Shown: positions 9,301 to 16,519 of the stretch, piece after piece
Position numbering within the stretch: the stretch's first letter is position 1
How the letters are laid out: every line of letters begins with the position of its first letter
Origin: Chitinophagales bacterium
Lineage (GTDB): Bacteria > Bacteroidota > Bacteroidia > Chitinophagales > Saprospiraceae
Assembly: GCA_017303875.1 (NCBI GenBank)
Contig: JAFLBP010000028.1
Coordinates: 1 to 64,000 of the forward strand
DNA length: 64,000 nucleotides
Direction: 5' to 3'
Notes under the pieces: generated by a model
Told to the model about the DNA's origin: nothing
Databases searched by the model: none
The model's input: the letters and a program-made list of their open reading frames with translations, nothing else
Made by a program: the position numbers and the translations under genes

Positions 9301-9881
9301 AAAAAGTAGTTAAATATACCGTTTTGCGAATCAAACCGCACGGAGATTTTTATATCCTGTTTGGGCACCAGAATAACCTGCTTGTCTTTGTTAAAATAAA
9401 ACTTGCCAGCATAACCTCCTACATTAAAGGAAAAAATATCCGGTTCCGGGTCTCCTTGGTTAGCATAGAAGTTTACCTGAGCTGTAGTCATTGGTGATGG
9501 CACGGGCGTAGGGTCGCTATAATACCCGAGGCCTTTTTCGTCGGGCCGGCCTTGTACGGTACGGCTGATTGCGCCACCGGCATTCAAGGCCCAACCCAAG
9601 CCTACCCAGGAGGCAGGCTCGGCCATTTTTATCCCGGAGGCATGGTAGCTGAGGGAAATAGGCAGGCTCAGCGGGCCTTCCTGTACTGTTGTGATGGGTA
9701 TACCGATATTGGGCACGCCCGTATGCAGGCTTACCGGAATATCGCCGTATTTGCCCAGCGCTGCTGCATTGGGCGTGGCCATAACGGTACTTTGCACGGC
9801 GCTGTTAACCGGCTGTGCAGATACTGCCGCCGCAAAAAGCAGCAGCATGGATACAAGTATAGTGGTGCTACGGATTTTCAT
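3306..9881 (-). CDS. Secreted RHS-repeat polymorphic toxin, Bacteroidota type
   Basis: 2191 residues from ATG at 9881 with a signal peptide (MKIRSTTILVSMLLLFAAAVSAQ region). Residues about 30-105 hold the Bacteroidota RHS entry module (GIPITTVQEGPLSLPISLSY, then PASWVGLGWALNAGGAISR). YD-type repeats follow, such as YDKLGRVIKTW, YDKWGRESRMY, YDDYGRVIKAG and YDANGNMISDP. The RHS core (HLGNTRLSFTDKNGDGK to YVDPLGL) lies near 1800-1920. After a Pro/Gly-rich linker comes the pre-toxin segment (about 2017-2092), also present as an orphan copy downstream. The last 100 residues are the variable tip, containing RGGIKIRVDPP and FDHMHINYGG. I cannot assign the tip to a known toxin family. RHS shells encapsulate and deliver the tip; the export route is not visible here. 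Base composition changes inside the gene: 7.2-9.4 kb is AT-rich, 4.7-7.1 kb GC-rich. Confidence 0.9.
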   Translation of the reverse strand: MKIRSTTILVSMLLLFAAAVSAQPVNSAVQSTVMATPNAAALGKYGDIPVSLHTGVPNIGIPITTVQEGPLSLPISLSYHASGIKMAEPASWVGLGWALNAGGAISRTVQGRPDEKGLGYYSDPTPVPSPMTTAQVNFYANQGDPEPDIFSFNVGGYAGKFYFNKDKQVILVPKQDIKISVRFDSQNGIFNYFLMVMPDGTKYYFGGAPTDAAGTNMAREQSTIENPTGIVTSSWYLRRIETHDGYYNISLNYVDENYSFTTPATCTHTKASCSGFGYEFTNNSVSCAQNAYNATHYYNRVIVLGKRLISVESSTSVVNFQATTDRLDMEVNNFFGSPALPKRLDKIQIVQSSDICAEFRFTYDYFVDPGHTTKAEGKRLRLLKLQEVSCDNTVLKEPFNFSYYGSTNILRWRLSHNVDHWGYANAGNNEGLSINIPPTTVVVNGTAVSFGSADRGSSESQMQEGVLTKIEYPTGGNTQFTYEANDYPVSENYTYNSYLLQVSNCTFPHVCCGSTTGEDSRSFTSQELSTARYKFSLIRPNCYSANCSPEFPLNAQLQVFKMPENTLISSSIVLNIFNSVCEDTIGGMLVNLLNLQPGVTYKFRVQGFNGKGNFQIFTYSQGTNIFNKKAGGLRIKEIRSHDGINTANDIIRSYEYKSEYSPTTSSGSLFYQPFYGYSIANPNFYAVLFRDQAIEPMGSFDSYHIGYSTVIEKLNGIGKVTHHFNVEVPAVLNTFPVTPFEARINSGFEIQSKNYDEGGSLVASANTLIQPDTYDPANGSGNNKVKIVSIPINCPGATYAAVSPPYTMRTKFLRSASVTKTIDGVSTTVNYSYGSGTSLYAPHTSESITNSDGISTTIEYIYPWANTQTGTVIDSLRRRNIIGAPLITTVKVNNVLVDGSRTLYALFRRSDGLKANIGEASVDPYPWQNLRYEATFDAAGNIASGAMWDLQDETSAYWPSGNAGKGYPKTWTQKNWPSETYEWESAGRLRKRTYLNFIQEYTWQTGTRLLVKEKGIDGQETWTDYDKLGRVIKTWARPGTAGSKTSAKVTTEYEYRYKNASTPNNYIRTKTTFAAAPTGGGSSGLSNVETFQYIDGLGRLIQTVGKQQSPTLKDVVSVVQYDKWGRESRMYNPFEATTNTGAFAAAVPAGTPFTLTEYYADPTSRPWKTTPPEWYATTLTYGSNAANEVLQNHSTNTFYPAGSLTKNTITDADNKQVINYIDKKGRLILQRRTDVGNSGDARTYTLYDAKDRPVTVIPPSSTLNNSSLNFSYTYDGSDNILTKKIPDAAVISYRYNTRDLLTVEQDGNLAGLSQWRCMQYDDYGRVIKAGLYSGTVPTSGGIATSFAPTTVYTERQYGTTGIEIGKVKIDKVKVLDAAGTWLQTTFSYDQYGRVSNISGNNYLLPTDYMAENSSFLYDFADNGLQEIRTSKKTASVAYTLTQKHNYDHWGRNTQNAHRVGSGQEMVLNQINYNWKNEVVEKNVGKTPTATQFLQSLDYTYNAQGWLKTINAPTLGGSNVGTPVCPTNPSLPNPGVASSTPDANDLFYLELKYDQPESVLGGTAAKNGNISQAIWRVRGRERQAYVYSYDYLNRLSAATYRGLTDANAISNDNAWNEGAGYDIRGNITNLGRGGRTLNDTCWQDGIIDFLAYEYYPNSNRLRRITDNAPAATKTEGWHNTRNAPATAEYSYDANGNMISDPYKGMTVTYNFLNLPTQMLFTNGSSQQKIEILYAGNGQKIRKTTSVNNNFNYSIDYLGELEYRSSPTVALSLESIYHEEGRVFNTNVGTSGPDALRYEYVIRDHLGNTRLSFTDKNGDGKVNVLNTLDNELLQENHYYPFGLTMRGPWVNDEGLGANRYLYNAKEFNSDFGLKWLDYGARWYDPAVSRWWGVDLMAEVDYAKNPYHYVKNSPVLYVDPLGLSSSTQPLSPPWPALTDGGLIPDFTPRQLRGGFGFSNDYRVQLSRFIPGDPPGGGGPGDGATPEKKSIFSIDLDPFGYWKGKARGWTEAIIGLGGGFATRPILDIFADDVVNYIFGERTSAIGETIGWWDGFIGVQAASSAFGIGLGNGGFARGGLGIGKSFKSGLGLGNAAETGTSLGAGRIRVKQWLQNVGNLERDQLIKDIEGAGFKKVFDGKGMMHFQRGGIKIRVDPPQPGTPFDHMHINYGGNKSAYDVFLKPVNFKSPAAHIPIK
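3606..3829. repeat. Direct repeat, RHS gene copy of pre-toxin segment
   Basis: Partner of 2129-2352, about 95% identical by eye without gaps. It encodes the conserved stretch just before the variable toxin tip, so crossing over between the two copies would swap the tip and delete about 1.5 kb containing the two intervening immunity genes. Confidence 0.9.
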
Positions 9882-9943
9882 AGCGTATATGTTTTTGAAA
9901 TGGGTTGCGAAATAAAGGAGGAAAAAGAACGGTCAATAATTGT

Positions 9944-11290
9944 TTATTCCAGTGCGATGCGCTTCTGTAACACTGCATTTTCGGTTCTTACAGAAAGGAA
10001 GTAAAGCCCGCGCGGCCAATCTGAACAGTATACCGGCACCACCGATACCCCTTTGAGGAAACGCTGTTGCCGCAGGCTGATTAATTGCCCGGAGCTGTTC
10101 ATAATTTTAAGCTCAGCCTGCGCATCCTCGGGCGCAACAACTGTAATATTAAAGGCGTCGGCTGCGGGGTTGGGTGCAATCAGTACTTCAAAACTGGCCT
10201 TCAGGGTTTCTTGCTGCTCCTTATTGCGGGCCTGTATCATATTCTCCGTGAGTGGCGTAGCGCTGCAAATTACATCAGGCGAAGATTGCCCCAGCGCCGC
10301 CCGCCAGCCGTTCTCAGCCAGTACAGCCTGCATGCGCTTCACCTGTCCGCGGGTAAACATATATTGTCCGGTATCATCGCTTGCATCCATAAAGTTCATC
10401 ACCATTTCCACTGGAAAGCCATCGCAGGTACTGATATGCCGGGCAAAGGGATCGCCAAAATTTGGCGCGTTGTGCACTGGCGTATCCTCTACATTATCGT
10501 CCTGACAACGATATGCATGGCCCCATAAATCATACAGGTTCAGGTAGTTACCAATCAGGTGGGTAAGTGTTTTCCCTTTGTCATACGCGGAGGGGTTGGC
10601 GGCATTTGAAACTTTTGTACCGAACAGGCGATAGTCTACCACAATACCGTCGGTACTCCAGTCACCGCCTGGCATTTGTGCATACCCGCTGATGCTGTCG
10701 GGTAAAGCGCAAACCCATATATTAAGGTATTGCTGCGGATTCCACGGGTCGAGGCCACCTTTTCCCAGCGATTTAACCTGGTCGTCTTCCGACCAAACCA
10801 CGCCTGCGCGTGTAATCTGTTCGACCCCCAGTGCCGGGTTGCCGGGTTGCTGAGAGACACCGATACAGAAACTGATACCGCTGTCTTCCGAAGCGCGGGC
10901 AATCAGTTCCTGACGAGCCGCGAGGGTAATGGAATCATAGAAATGCCCGGAAAAGTCCAGAACTGACTGCTCTTTGAGGGTAAAACCGCTAAAATCATCA
11001 TTTAAACTCTGAATCTGCGTATTAATGGCTTCTGCGCTGATTTGTACGTTTTCGGGTAAAACGAAATGAAAAACAAGCGGGATGACGATGTTTTTCTCCG
11101 AACCATAATACTGAAAATCACGATACTGCTGCTCAATGGCAACTTTATTGGCGTGATAATCCGGTGACTGAGTACTGATTAATTTGTCGTGGTGATAGGT
11201 TCTGTACCAGCGCAAATTATCCTGGGCATGAATCCTGAAAGGAATAAGCGCCATAAAAATGGCAGCAAAAACAAATAGGTGTTTCAACAT
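9944..11290 (-). CDS. T9SS-exported pappalysin (M43)-like protein with destroyed zinc site
   Basis: 448 residues if started at ATG 11290; a TTG at 11311 is the alternative, but the ATG gives a clean signal peptide (MLKHLFVFAAIFMALIPFRIHAQ region). The fold of M43 pappalysins is recognisable: a Met-turn region MNFMDASDD, the GQVKRMQAVL helix and a C..D..VEDTP loop. The zinc motif HExxHxxGxxH reads HLIGNYLNLYD near residues 241-251. The catalytic Glu is Leu, the second His Asn and the third His Asp, so the protein should not be an active protease. A T9SS C-terminal domain follows (APNPAADAFNITV to LQKRIALE), predicting surface anchoring or release. Its upstream promoter is at 11442-11470. Confidence 0.85.
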   Translation of the reverse strand: MLKHLFVFAAIFMALIPFRIHAQDNLRWYRTYHHDKLISTQSPDYHANKVAIEQQYRDFQYYGSEKNIVIPLVFHFVLPENVQISAEAINTQIQSLNDDFSGFTLKEQSVLDFSGHFYDSITLAARQELIARASEDSGISFCIGVSQQPGNPALGVEQITRAGVVWSEDDQVKSLGKGGLDPWNPQQYLNIWVCALPDSISGYAQMPGGDWSTDGIVVDYRLFGTKVSNAANPSAYDKGKTLTHLIGNYLNLYDLWGHAYRCQDDNVEDTPVHNAPNFGDPFARHISTCDGFPVEMVMNFMDASDDTGQYMFTRGQVKRMQAVLAENGWRAALGQSSPDVICSATPLTENMIQARNKEQQETLKASFEVLIAPNPAADAFNITVVAPEDAQAELKIMNSSGQLISLRQQRFLKGVSVVPVYCSDWPRGLYFLSVRTENAVLQKRIALE

Positions 11291-11441
11291 GGCAAAAAAA
11301 GGTGGTAACAAAGTGAGGACAGTTATTTCCGGTTTTCACAAGGTACTCAACGGAACGCACAAATCAAACGAATTTGGAACCCGAAACTAACTGTAATAAA
11401 TAATTAATGGCAGATTGTCTAAAATGGTTTTTCAGACGCAG

Positions 11442-11470
11442 CAAAGGTAAATATGTGTTTTTAATTCAAA
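11442..11470 (-). promoter_or_regulatory. Bacteroidota-type promoter for the M43-like gene
   Basis: On the minus strand TTTG (11470-11467), 17 bases, then TACCTTTG (11449-11442), matching the Bacteroidota -33/-7 pattern TTTG...TAnnTTTG. The start codon lies about 150 bases downstream. Confidence 0.55.
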
Positions 11471-11650
11471 AATTAAATTTTACTTTTTTGCTTAAAATCA
11501 GACATTTTTAACAAAAAATACATATTATCAACATTAGTGTTTAAACATTTAATTTTTTTACAAAATTTAATTACATATAAATGTAGTGTTTATTTAATTC
11601 ATGTAGCCTATAAATTATTTTATACTACATCATTTTACTTATTACAAATA
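11471..11650. other. AT-rich intergenic spacer
   Basis: Very A/T-rich, without an open frame that looks like a gene. It holds no clear hairpin; a minus-strand promoter lies at its edge. Confidence 0.5.
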
Positions 11651-11659
11651 CATCACCCG

Positions 11660-11770
11660 GCATTTCCCCTGTGAAATCCCGATTTCCCCAATTAAAAAAG
11701 AGGTAAAGGATGGTTCTGATCGCACCCGGAGCAGAAGGCTCCATTGAAGCATCCTTTACCTCTTTTTTAA
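11660..11770. repeat. Dispersed long-hairpin element, copy B
   Basis: Exact 21-bp arms TTAAAAAAGAGGTAAAGGATG (11692-11712) and the reverse complement (11750-11770); pairing extends imperfectly outward. It shares CGGCATTTCCCCTGTG at the left and GAAGGCTCCATTGAA in the loop with copy A (738-884). It sits just 3' of the barrel gene and ends in a T-run on the plus strand and an A/T-rich arm on the minus strand, so it may also act as a terminator. Confidence 0.75.
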
Positions 11771-11797
11771 TCAGGAAAATCAGCGCCCCCCATGCCC

Positions 11798-12427
11798 CTA
11801 CAAAAAGAACGTAAACCCTACTCTAAACGCCAGGATAGAAGTGCTGGAATTGATCCGAACCGGATTGCCCGAAAGCATAATCTCATCCCTGCTGAACAGG
11901 TAATTATAATTCAAAAATAAATCCAGCGAAGTTTTGGGGCCGAAAAAAAACGCGGTCCCAAGCCCCCCGCCTATACCCCTCGAACCCGTGCGCTCGTCGT
12001 CGTTGCCAAATGCGCTTTTGGTACTAAAAAAGGAAAAGCCCGCCTCTCCATAAGGTTTCACCTTGCCCGACCCCGGCACATAATAGCGCATATAAGGCGA
12101 GAAAGAAAGCGTGTTCTCCCATTCCGTATCGTTATCACCCGATTTATATCCGTTAAAGCCTATGCCCAAACTCATGCCAACAGCCAGGTTATCCGCAACG
12201 AAATAACCCACCGCAGGCGAAATATTCAGCCCGTAACTTTTGGTATCGGAGAGGTCAATCCCGTTGCTCAGCTTGGCCGTCGATTTCGAAAAACTAAAAC
12301 CGGCTGAAGCGGGTGATAAATTGGTGCTTCCGCCCAAAAGCAGGGAACCTTTTTCAGTTTGGGCAGTCAGTTGCAGGGTACAGCAAGTGAACAAACCTGC
12401 GAGAACTAATAAAACAAAGTGCTTCAT
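11798..12427 (-). CDS. Outer-membrane beta-barrel protein
   Basis: 209 residues, ATG at 12427, signal peptide ending near TAQ (residue 23). The mature part alternates hydrophobic and polar residues in strands with glycine-rich turns (GLNISPAVGYFVADNLAVGM, GEAGFSFF, LDLFLNYNYLFS) and ends in phenylalanine/leucine (FRVGFTFFL), typical of small eight-stranded OmpA/OmpX-like barrels common in Bacteroidota. It has no T9SS domain, so it should insert in the outer membrane through BAM. The ligand is unknown. Divergent from the deacetylase gene with 149 bp between them; a hairpin element lies directly 3'. Confidence 0.8.
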   Translation of the reverse strand: MKHFVLLVLAGLFTCCTLQLTAQTEKGSLLLGGSTNLSPASAGFSFSKSTAKLSNGIDLSDTKSYGLNISPAVGYFVADNLAVGMSLGIGFNGYKSGDNDTEWENTLSFSPYMRYYVPGSGKVKPYGEAGFSFFSTKSAFGNDDERTGSRGIGGGLGTAFFFGPKTSLDLFLNYNYLFSRDEIMLSGNPVRINSSTSILAFRVGFTFFL

Positions 12428-12474
12428 GGAAAATATGGTTTAAATGTGAAAATTCGAGGAGGTCGTTACACAAA

Positions 12475-12482
12475 CAAAGGTA
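12475..12482 (-). promoter_or_regulatory. -7 box for the barrel gene
   Basis: Minus-strand TACCTTTG fits the Bacteroidota TAnnTTTG box, 48 bp before the ATG at 12427. No well-spaced -33 box is visible. Confidence 0.45.
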
Positions 12483-12538
12483 TTTAAAAATCACCAAAGC
12501 AGTTGATTTTGCGCAGGCGCAGTGATAATGTGCGTAGC

Positions 12539-12546
12539 TATCTTTG
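12539..12546 (+). promoter_or_regulatory. -7 box for the deacetylase/acetyltransferase unit
   Basis: TATCTTTG fits TAnnTTTG and lies 31 bp before the ATG at 12577. The -33 element is not clear. Confidence 0.5.
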
Positions 12547-12576
12547 CCGAATGTATCATCCAGCTTTTCGCCGCGC

Positions 12577-13542
12577 ATGAAATTAATATACCATCCGTTA
12601 GTCCTTGAACACGACACCGGCACGCACCCCGAGTCGTTCCGCCGTTTCAACTATTTCGACAACCTCGAGGCGCTGCCCGATGCACCCGACGGCTCCAACT
12701 GGCTCACGCTGGTGCACCCCGAAGCCTACGTCGAAATGATTCAGCACCACGCCGCCAACGGCCTCTCGCTCGACGGCGATACCAATACCAGCCACCGAAG
12801 CTATGAAGCCGCTTCCGCCGCCGTGGGCCTCACACTCAAAGCAATGGAGCAACGCGACTTTGCCCTCATCCGCCCGCCCGGCCACCACGCCTACCGCAAT
12901 GAAGCCCATGGCTTCTGCCTGTTCAATAACGTGGCCATCGCCGCCCAAAAAGCAGCCGAAGAAGGCAAAAAAGTGCTGATTCTCGACTTCGACGGGCATC
13001 TCGGCGACGGCACCATGGATATATTCTACCACACCGATCAGGTGCTCTACTGGTCGCTGCACCAATACCCCGCCTACCCTGGTCACGGCTACGGCAACGA
13101 AATCGGCGAAGGCCCCGGCAAGTTTTTTACCATCAACAATCCACTGCCACCCGGCAGCGGTGATGATGTCATGTGGCACGCCGTAGAATATATGTTCGTG
13201 GTGGCCGAACAGTTCAACCCCGATATTGTAGCGGTCTCGGCGGGCTTCGACGCCCACCAGTTCGACCCCATGCTGCAACTGCGCGCCACGGGCAATTTTT
13301 ATTACCGCATCGGCAAATTGCTCGCACAAACCTTCCCCGGTAAAGTGTTCGGCGTGCTGGAAGGCGGCTACAACCCCGAGGAACTGCCCAAATGCGTGGC
13401 CAATTTCCTGGCCGGCGTCAACCTGGAGCCTGCACTTCCGTTCCCCGAAACCCCAACCGCCTCCGGCCTGCGCGTCTGGGAAACCTACGAAATGCACCTG
13501 CATACCGCCACCGGCGCCTTAGCCAAACACTGGAAATTCTGA
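12577..13542 (+). CDS. Histone-deacetylase-family (AcuC-like) protein deacetylase
   Basis: 321 residues from ATG 12577, chosen because the upstream TTG adds only 11 residues ahead of the family-typical start MKLIYHPLVLEHDTGTHPE. The zinc-dependent deacetylase motifs are intact: RPPGHHAY near residues 99-106 (catalytic His pair), LDFDGHLGDGT near 136-146 (zinc Asp and His), SAGFDAHQFDP near 218 (second zinc Asp) and LEGGYN near 262 (usual ligand/Gly loop). Bacterial members remove acyl groups from lysines, for example on acetyl-CoA synthetase, or from polyamines. The stop is 11 bp before a PatZ-like acetyltransferase on the same strand, which supports a protein-deacetylase role opposite that enzyme (inference). 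Cytoplasmic. Confidence 0.9.
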   Translation: MKLIYHPLVLEHDTGTHPESFRRFNYFDNLEALPDAPDGSNWLTLVHPEAYVEMIQHHAANGLSLDGDTNTSHRSYEAASAAVGLTLKAMEQRDFALIRPPGHHAYRNEAHGFCLFNNVAIAAQKAAEEGKKVLILDFDGHLGDGTMDIFYHTDQVLYWSLHQYPAYPGHGYGNEIGEGPGKFFTINNPLPPGSGDDVMWHAVEYMFVVAEQFNPDIVAVSAGFDAHQFDPMLQLRATGNFYYRIGKLLAQTFPGKVFGVLEGGYNPEELPKCVANFLAGVNLEPALPFPETPTASGLRVWETYEMHLHTATGALAKHWKF

Positions 13543-13553
13543 ACCTCCCTGCC

Positions 13554-16220
13554 ATGAAGGCCATACTCGACAACTTTTTTCGTCCCAAGTCCATCGCTGT
13601 AGTCGGCGCAACGGAAGCCGAAGGCAAGGTCGGACAGGCTGTTTTTAACAACCTCTTACAGTTCGGACAAGCCCTTTACCCCGTCAATCCCAAATACAGC
13701 AAACTGATGGGGCTGAAATGTTACAAGTCGCTGGCCGAACTGCCCCAAGCGCCCGACTTGGTAATCATCGCTACGCCCGCGGCAACGGTGCCCGACATCA
13801 TCGAGCAATGCGGCCGAAAAGGCTCCCGCTCGGCCATGATTCTCTCTTCCGGCTTCCGCGAAGCCGGCACCCACGGCGTAGCACTATACAAGGAAATGAT
13901 GCACCACGCGCGCAAACACGGCGTGCGCATCATCGGGCCGAACTGCATGGGCCTGCAAACCCCCGAACTGAAACTCAATGCCACCTTTTCGCCCGCCCTG
14001 CCCGCACCGGGCCGGGTGGCTTTTATCTCCCAGAGCGGCGCCCTGGGCTCGGCCATTCTCGACTGGGCGGCCTCCAAAAATGTGGGTTTCAGCTATTTCG
14101 TGTCGCTGGGTAATATGGCCGACATCGGGTTCGATCAGCTAATAGACTATTTCGGCGCCGACTCGCGCACTTCCTGTATTCTCATCTACATGGAAAGCCT
14201 GTCGAATGCCCGCAAATTTATGAGTGCTGCCCGCGCTTTTGCACGCTCCAAACCGGTGGTGGTGCTCAAAGCCGGCGCCAGTGCCGAAGGCGCCCGCGCA
14301 GCCCTTTCCCATACCGGCGCCATGGCGGGTAATGATGCCGTTTTTGATGCCGCTTTCCAGCGCGCAGGCGTGATCCGCGTGCGCAATATCCAGCAGCTTT
14401 TTGATGTGGCGCAGGCATTGGCCATGCAACCGCCGCCGCCGGGCAAACGCCTCGCCGTAGTGACCAACGCCGGCGGCCCCGGCATTCTTGCCACCGACGC
14501 CCTCATCCGCGCGGGCGGCACCCTCGCCCCGCTGGCGCCCGAAACCATTGAAAAGCTCGATGCCATACTGCCCGATGCCTGGAGCAAAGGCAACCCCGTA
14601 GACGTGATGGGCGATGCCAAAGTGGAACATTACAGCGCCGCCCTGCGCGCCTGCCTCTTCGATCCCAACGTAGACGCCGTGCTGAGTATCCTGACCGCCC
14701 AAAGCGTCACCGACCCGGAGGCCGTAGCCAAAATGGTGGTTAAAGATGCAAAAGCCGTTTTCAACAAACCCGTTTACGCCTCCTGGATGGGCTATGAAGC
14801 CGTCCTGAACGGCCGGCAAGTGCTGGAAAAAGGAAAAGTGCCCTGGTATCCTTTCCCCGAACGCGCCGTAGACACCTTCATGCACATGGTGCGCTACCGC
14901 GAAAACCTAGACATGCTTTATGAAATGCCGCCCGACCTGCCCATCGAATTCCCGGATATGCGCCGCGATGATGCGCGCAAACTCGTGGAACGGGTGCAGG
15001 CACAAGGCCGCACGGAGATGAATGAAATAGAAAGCAAGGAACTGCTGGCCTGCTATGGCATCCCCGTCAACCTCGGCAAAGTAGCCCGAAGCGCCGAAGA
15101 GGCCGCCGAACTTGCCCAAACTATAGGCTTCCCGGTAGCTATGAAAATTGAATCGCCCGACATCTGGCACAAGCTTGATGTCGGCGGCGTATTCCTCAAC
15201 GTCGCAACGCCGCAGGAAGCCGCAGAGGCCTACCGCTACATGTTCGAGCATATTCCACGCCGCCGCCCCGATGCACGCCTGACCGGCGTTTCTATCGAAA
15301 AAATGCAGAAAAACCTGCACGAAGTGCTTATCGGCTCGGTAAAAGATCCCGTTTTTGGTCCGGTGATCGTTTTCGGACTTGGCGGCTCGGCCACAGAAAT
15401 CTGGAAAGACCGCACCATTGGCCTGCCGCCGCTCAACCTGGCTTTGGCCAAACACCTCATCGAAGGCGCCAAAGTCGCCCAGCTGCTCAAAGGTTACCGC
15501 CACCTGCCGCCAGCCCCAATGGCGCTGCTGCAAACCGTCATTTGTCGCTTCGCCTACCTCATCATGGATTTGCCGGAGGTGCGGGAATTCGACATCAATC
15601 CGTTTGCCATGAGCGCCGAAAGCGGTTTTGCGCTCGACGCCGCCTGCACCCTCGAACGCAGTCCGGCCCGGCACAGCAATCCCTACGAACACCTCTGCAT
15701 TTTACCCTACCCCACACAGTGGATCAAGGAGGTTCCCCTGCGCAACGGACAGCAGGCCGTTTTCCGGCCCATCCGCCCCGAAGATGAACCGATGGAGGCC
15801 GAAATGGCGCGCAACTCCTCGCGCGAAAGCCTGTATTTCCGCTTTTTCGGGTATGTGCCGGGTATAGACCACAAGTTTTTGTCGCGCATGACCAATATCG
15901 ACTACGACCGTGAAATGGCCATTGTGGCACAGGTTGAACTCGACGGGGAACCCAAAATTGCCGGTATGGTTCAAATAGTGGGCGATGGCTGGCGCGAAAC
16001 CGCCGAATACGCCATTTTGGTGGCCGACCAATGGCAAAACCTGGGTTTGGGTGGCTTGCTCACCGATTACATCATCGAAATTGCACGCAAACAAGGGTAT
16101 AAAAAAATTGTCGCTTCCTTCCTGAAGGTAAATGGCAGTATGCGCCGGCTTTTTGAAAGAAAAGGCTTTAAAATCAGCGCGGGCGCCGAAGATTCTGATT
16201 GGGCGGAGTTGAGTTTTTAG
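13554..16220 (+). CDS. PatZ-like lysine acetyltransferase (ADP-forming acyl-CoA synthetase fused to GNAT)
   Basis: 888 residues from ATG 13554; a longer frame upstream overlaps the deacetylase and is rejected. Order of domains: CoA-binding domain (FFRPKSIAVVGATEAEGKVG, residues 8-27), succinyl-CoA-ligase-like region with SHTGAMAGNDAVFDAAF near 251-267, ATP-grasp from about 490 (ELLACYGIPV, VAMKIESPDIWHKLDVGGV), and a GNAT domain from about 735 (RPIRPEDEPMEAEMARNSS, NLGLGGLLTDYIIEIARKQG). This is the layout of E. coli PatZ and Salmonella Pat, which acetylate lysines of metabolic enzymes. The His of SHTG, phosphorylated in true ADP-forming acyl-CoA synthetases, is kept here, so synthetase activity is not excluded. 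Probably co-transcribed with the deacetylase. Confidence 0.88.
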   Translation: MKAILDNFFRPKSIAVVGATEAEGKVGQAVFNNLLQFGQALYPVNPKYSKLMGLKCYKSLAELPQAPDLVIIATPAATVPDIIEQCGRKGSRSAMILSSGFREAGTHGVALYKEMMHHARKHGVRIIGPNCMGLQTPELKLNATFSPALPAPGRVAFISQSGALGSAILDWAASKNVGFSYFVSLGNMADIGFDQLIDYFGADSRTSCILIYMESLSNARKFMSAARAFARSKPVVVLKAGASAEGARAALSHTGAMAGNDAVFDAAFQRAGVIRVRNIQQLFDVAQALAMQPPPPGKRLAVVTNAGGPGILATDALIRAGGTLAPLAPETIEKLDAILPDAWSKGNPVDVMGDAKVEHYSAALRACLFDPNVDAVLSILTAQSVTDPEAVAKMVVKDAKAVFNKPVYASWMGYEAVLNGRQVLEKGKVPWYPFPERAVDTFMHMVRYRENLDMLYEMPPDLPIEFPDMRRDDARKLVERVQAQGRTEMNEIESKELLACYGIPVNLGKVARSAEEAAELAQTIGFPVAMKIESPDIWHKLDVGGVFLNVATPQEAAEAYRYMFEHIPRRRPDARLTGVSIEKMQKNLHEVLIGSVKDPVFGPVIVFGLGGSATEIWKDRTIGLPPLNLALAKHLIEGAKVAQLLKGYRHLPPAPMALLQTVICRFAYLIMDLPEVREFDINPFAMSAESGFALDAACTLERSPARHSNPYEHLCILPYPTQWIKEVPLRNGQQAVFRPIRPEDEPMEAEMARNSSRESLYFRFFGYVPGIDHKFLSRMTNIDYDREMAIVAQVELDGEPKIAGMVQIVGDGWRETAEYAILVADQWQNLGLGGLLTDYIIEIARKQGYKKIVASFLKVNGSMRRLFERKGFKISAGAEDSDWAELSF

Positions 16221-16519
16221 GCCTAAAAAAATAAGCAAAACAGCGTATTTTCGCTATTTTTTTTAATAAAAATATGCCCGTAGCTGTCAAAAAATAACGA
16301 AGCTGTGACTTGCATTGTCGCAGATTCCTCCCATCTTTGCAAACCTTTTTAAAAGCCGGTGAAAACAATTACAGCCGGTGCGCTTTGGAGAAATTGTTCA
16401 AATTAGTTGCGAGCGCTGTTTATCAATCATCGTTTCTTTCCGCAGTACGTCGCGCGGGTGCCGGTTTGTTCGCAAACCGTCGTGAAGCTGCTGCAAACAA
16501 ACATTGCGTTCATTCAACA
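16221..16519. other. Intergenic region before the desaturase
   Basis: A weak stem AGCG...CGCT followed by eight T residues (about 16240-16263) could terminate the acetyltransferase message. A near-consensus -7 box (CATCTTTG, about 16332-16339) is the best promoter candidate for the desaturase. The open frame that runs through this gap into the desaturase has no family similarity and is not taken as coding. Confidence 0.4.

Noticed and set aside
16310..16519. N-terminal extension of the desaturase
   Set aside because: About 70 residues without similarity to desaturases and overlapping a likely promoter region; ATG 16520 fits the family.
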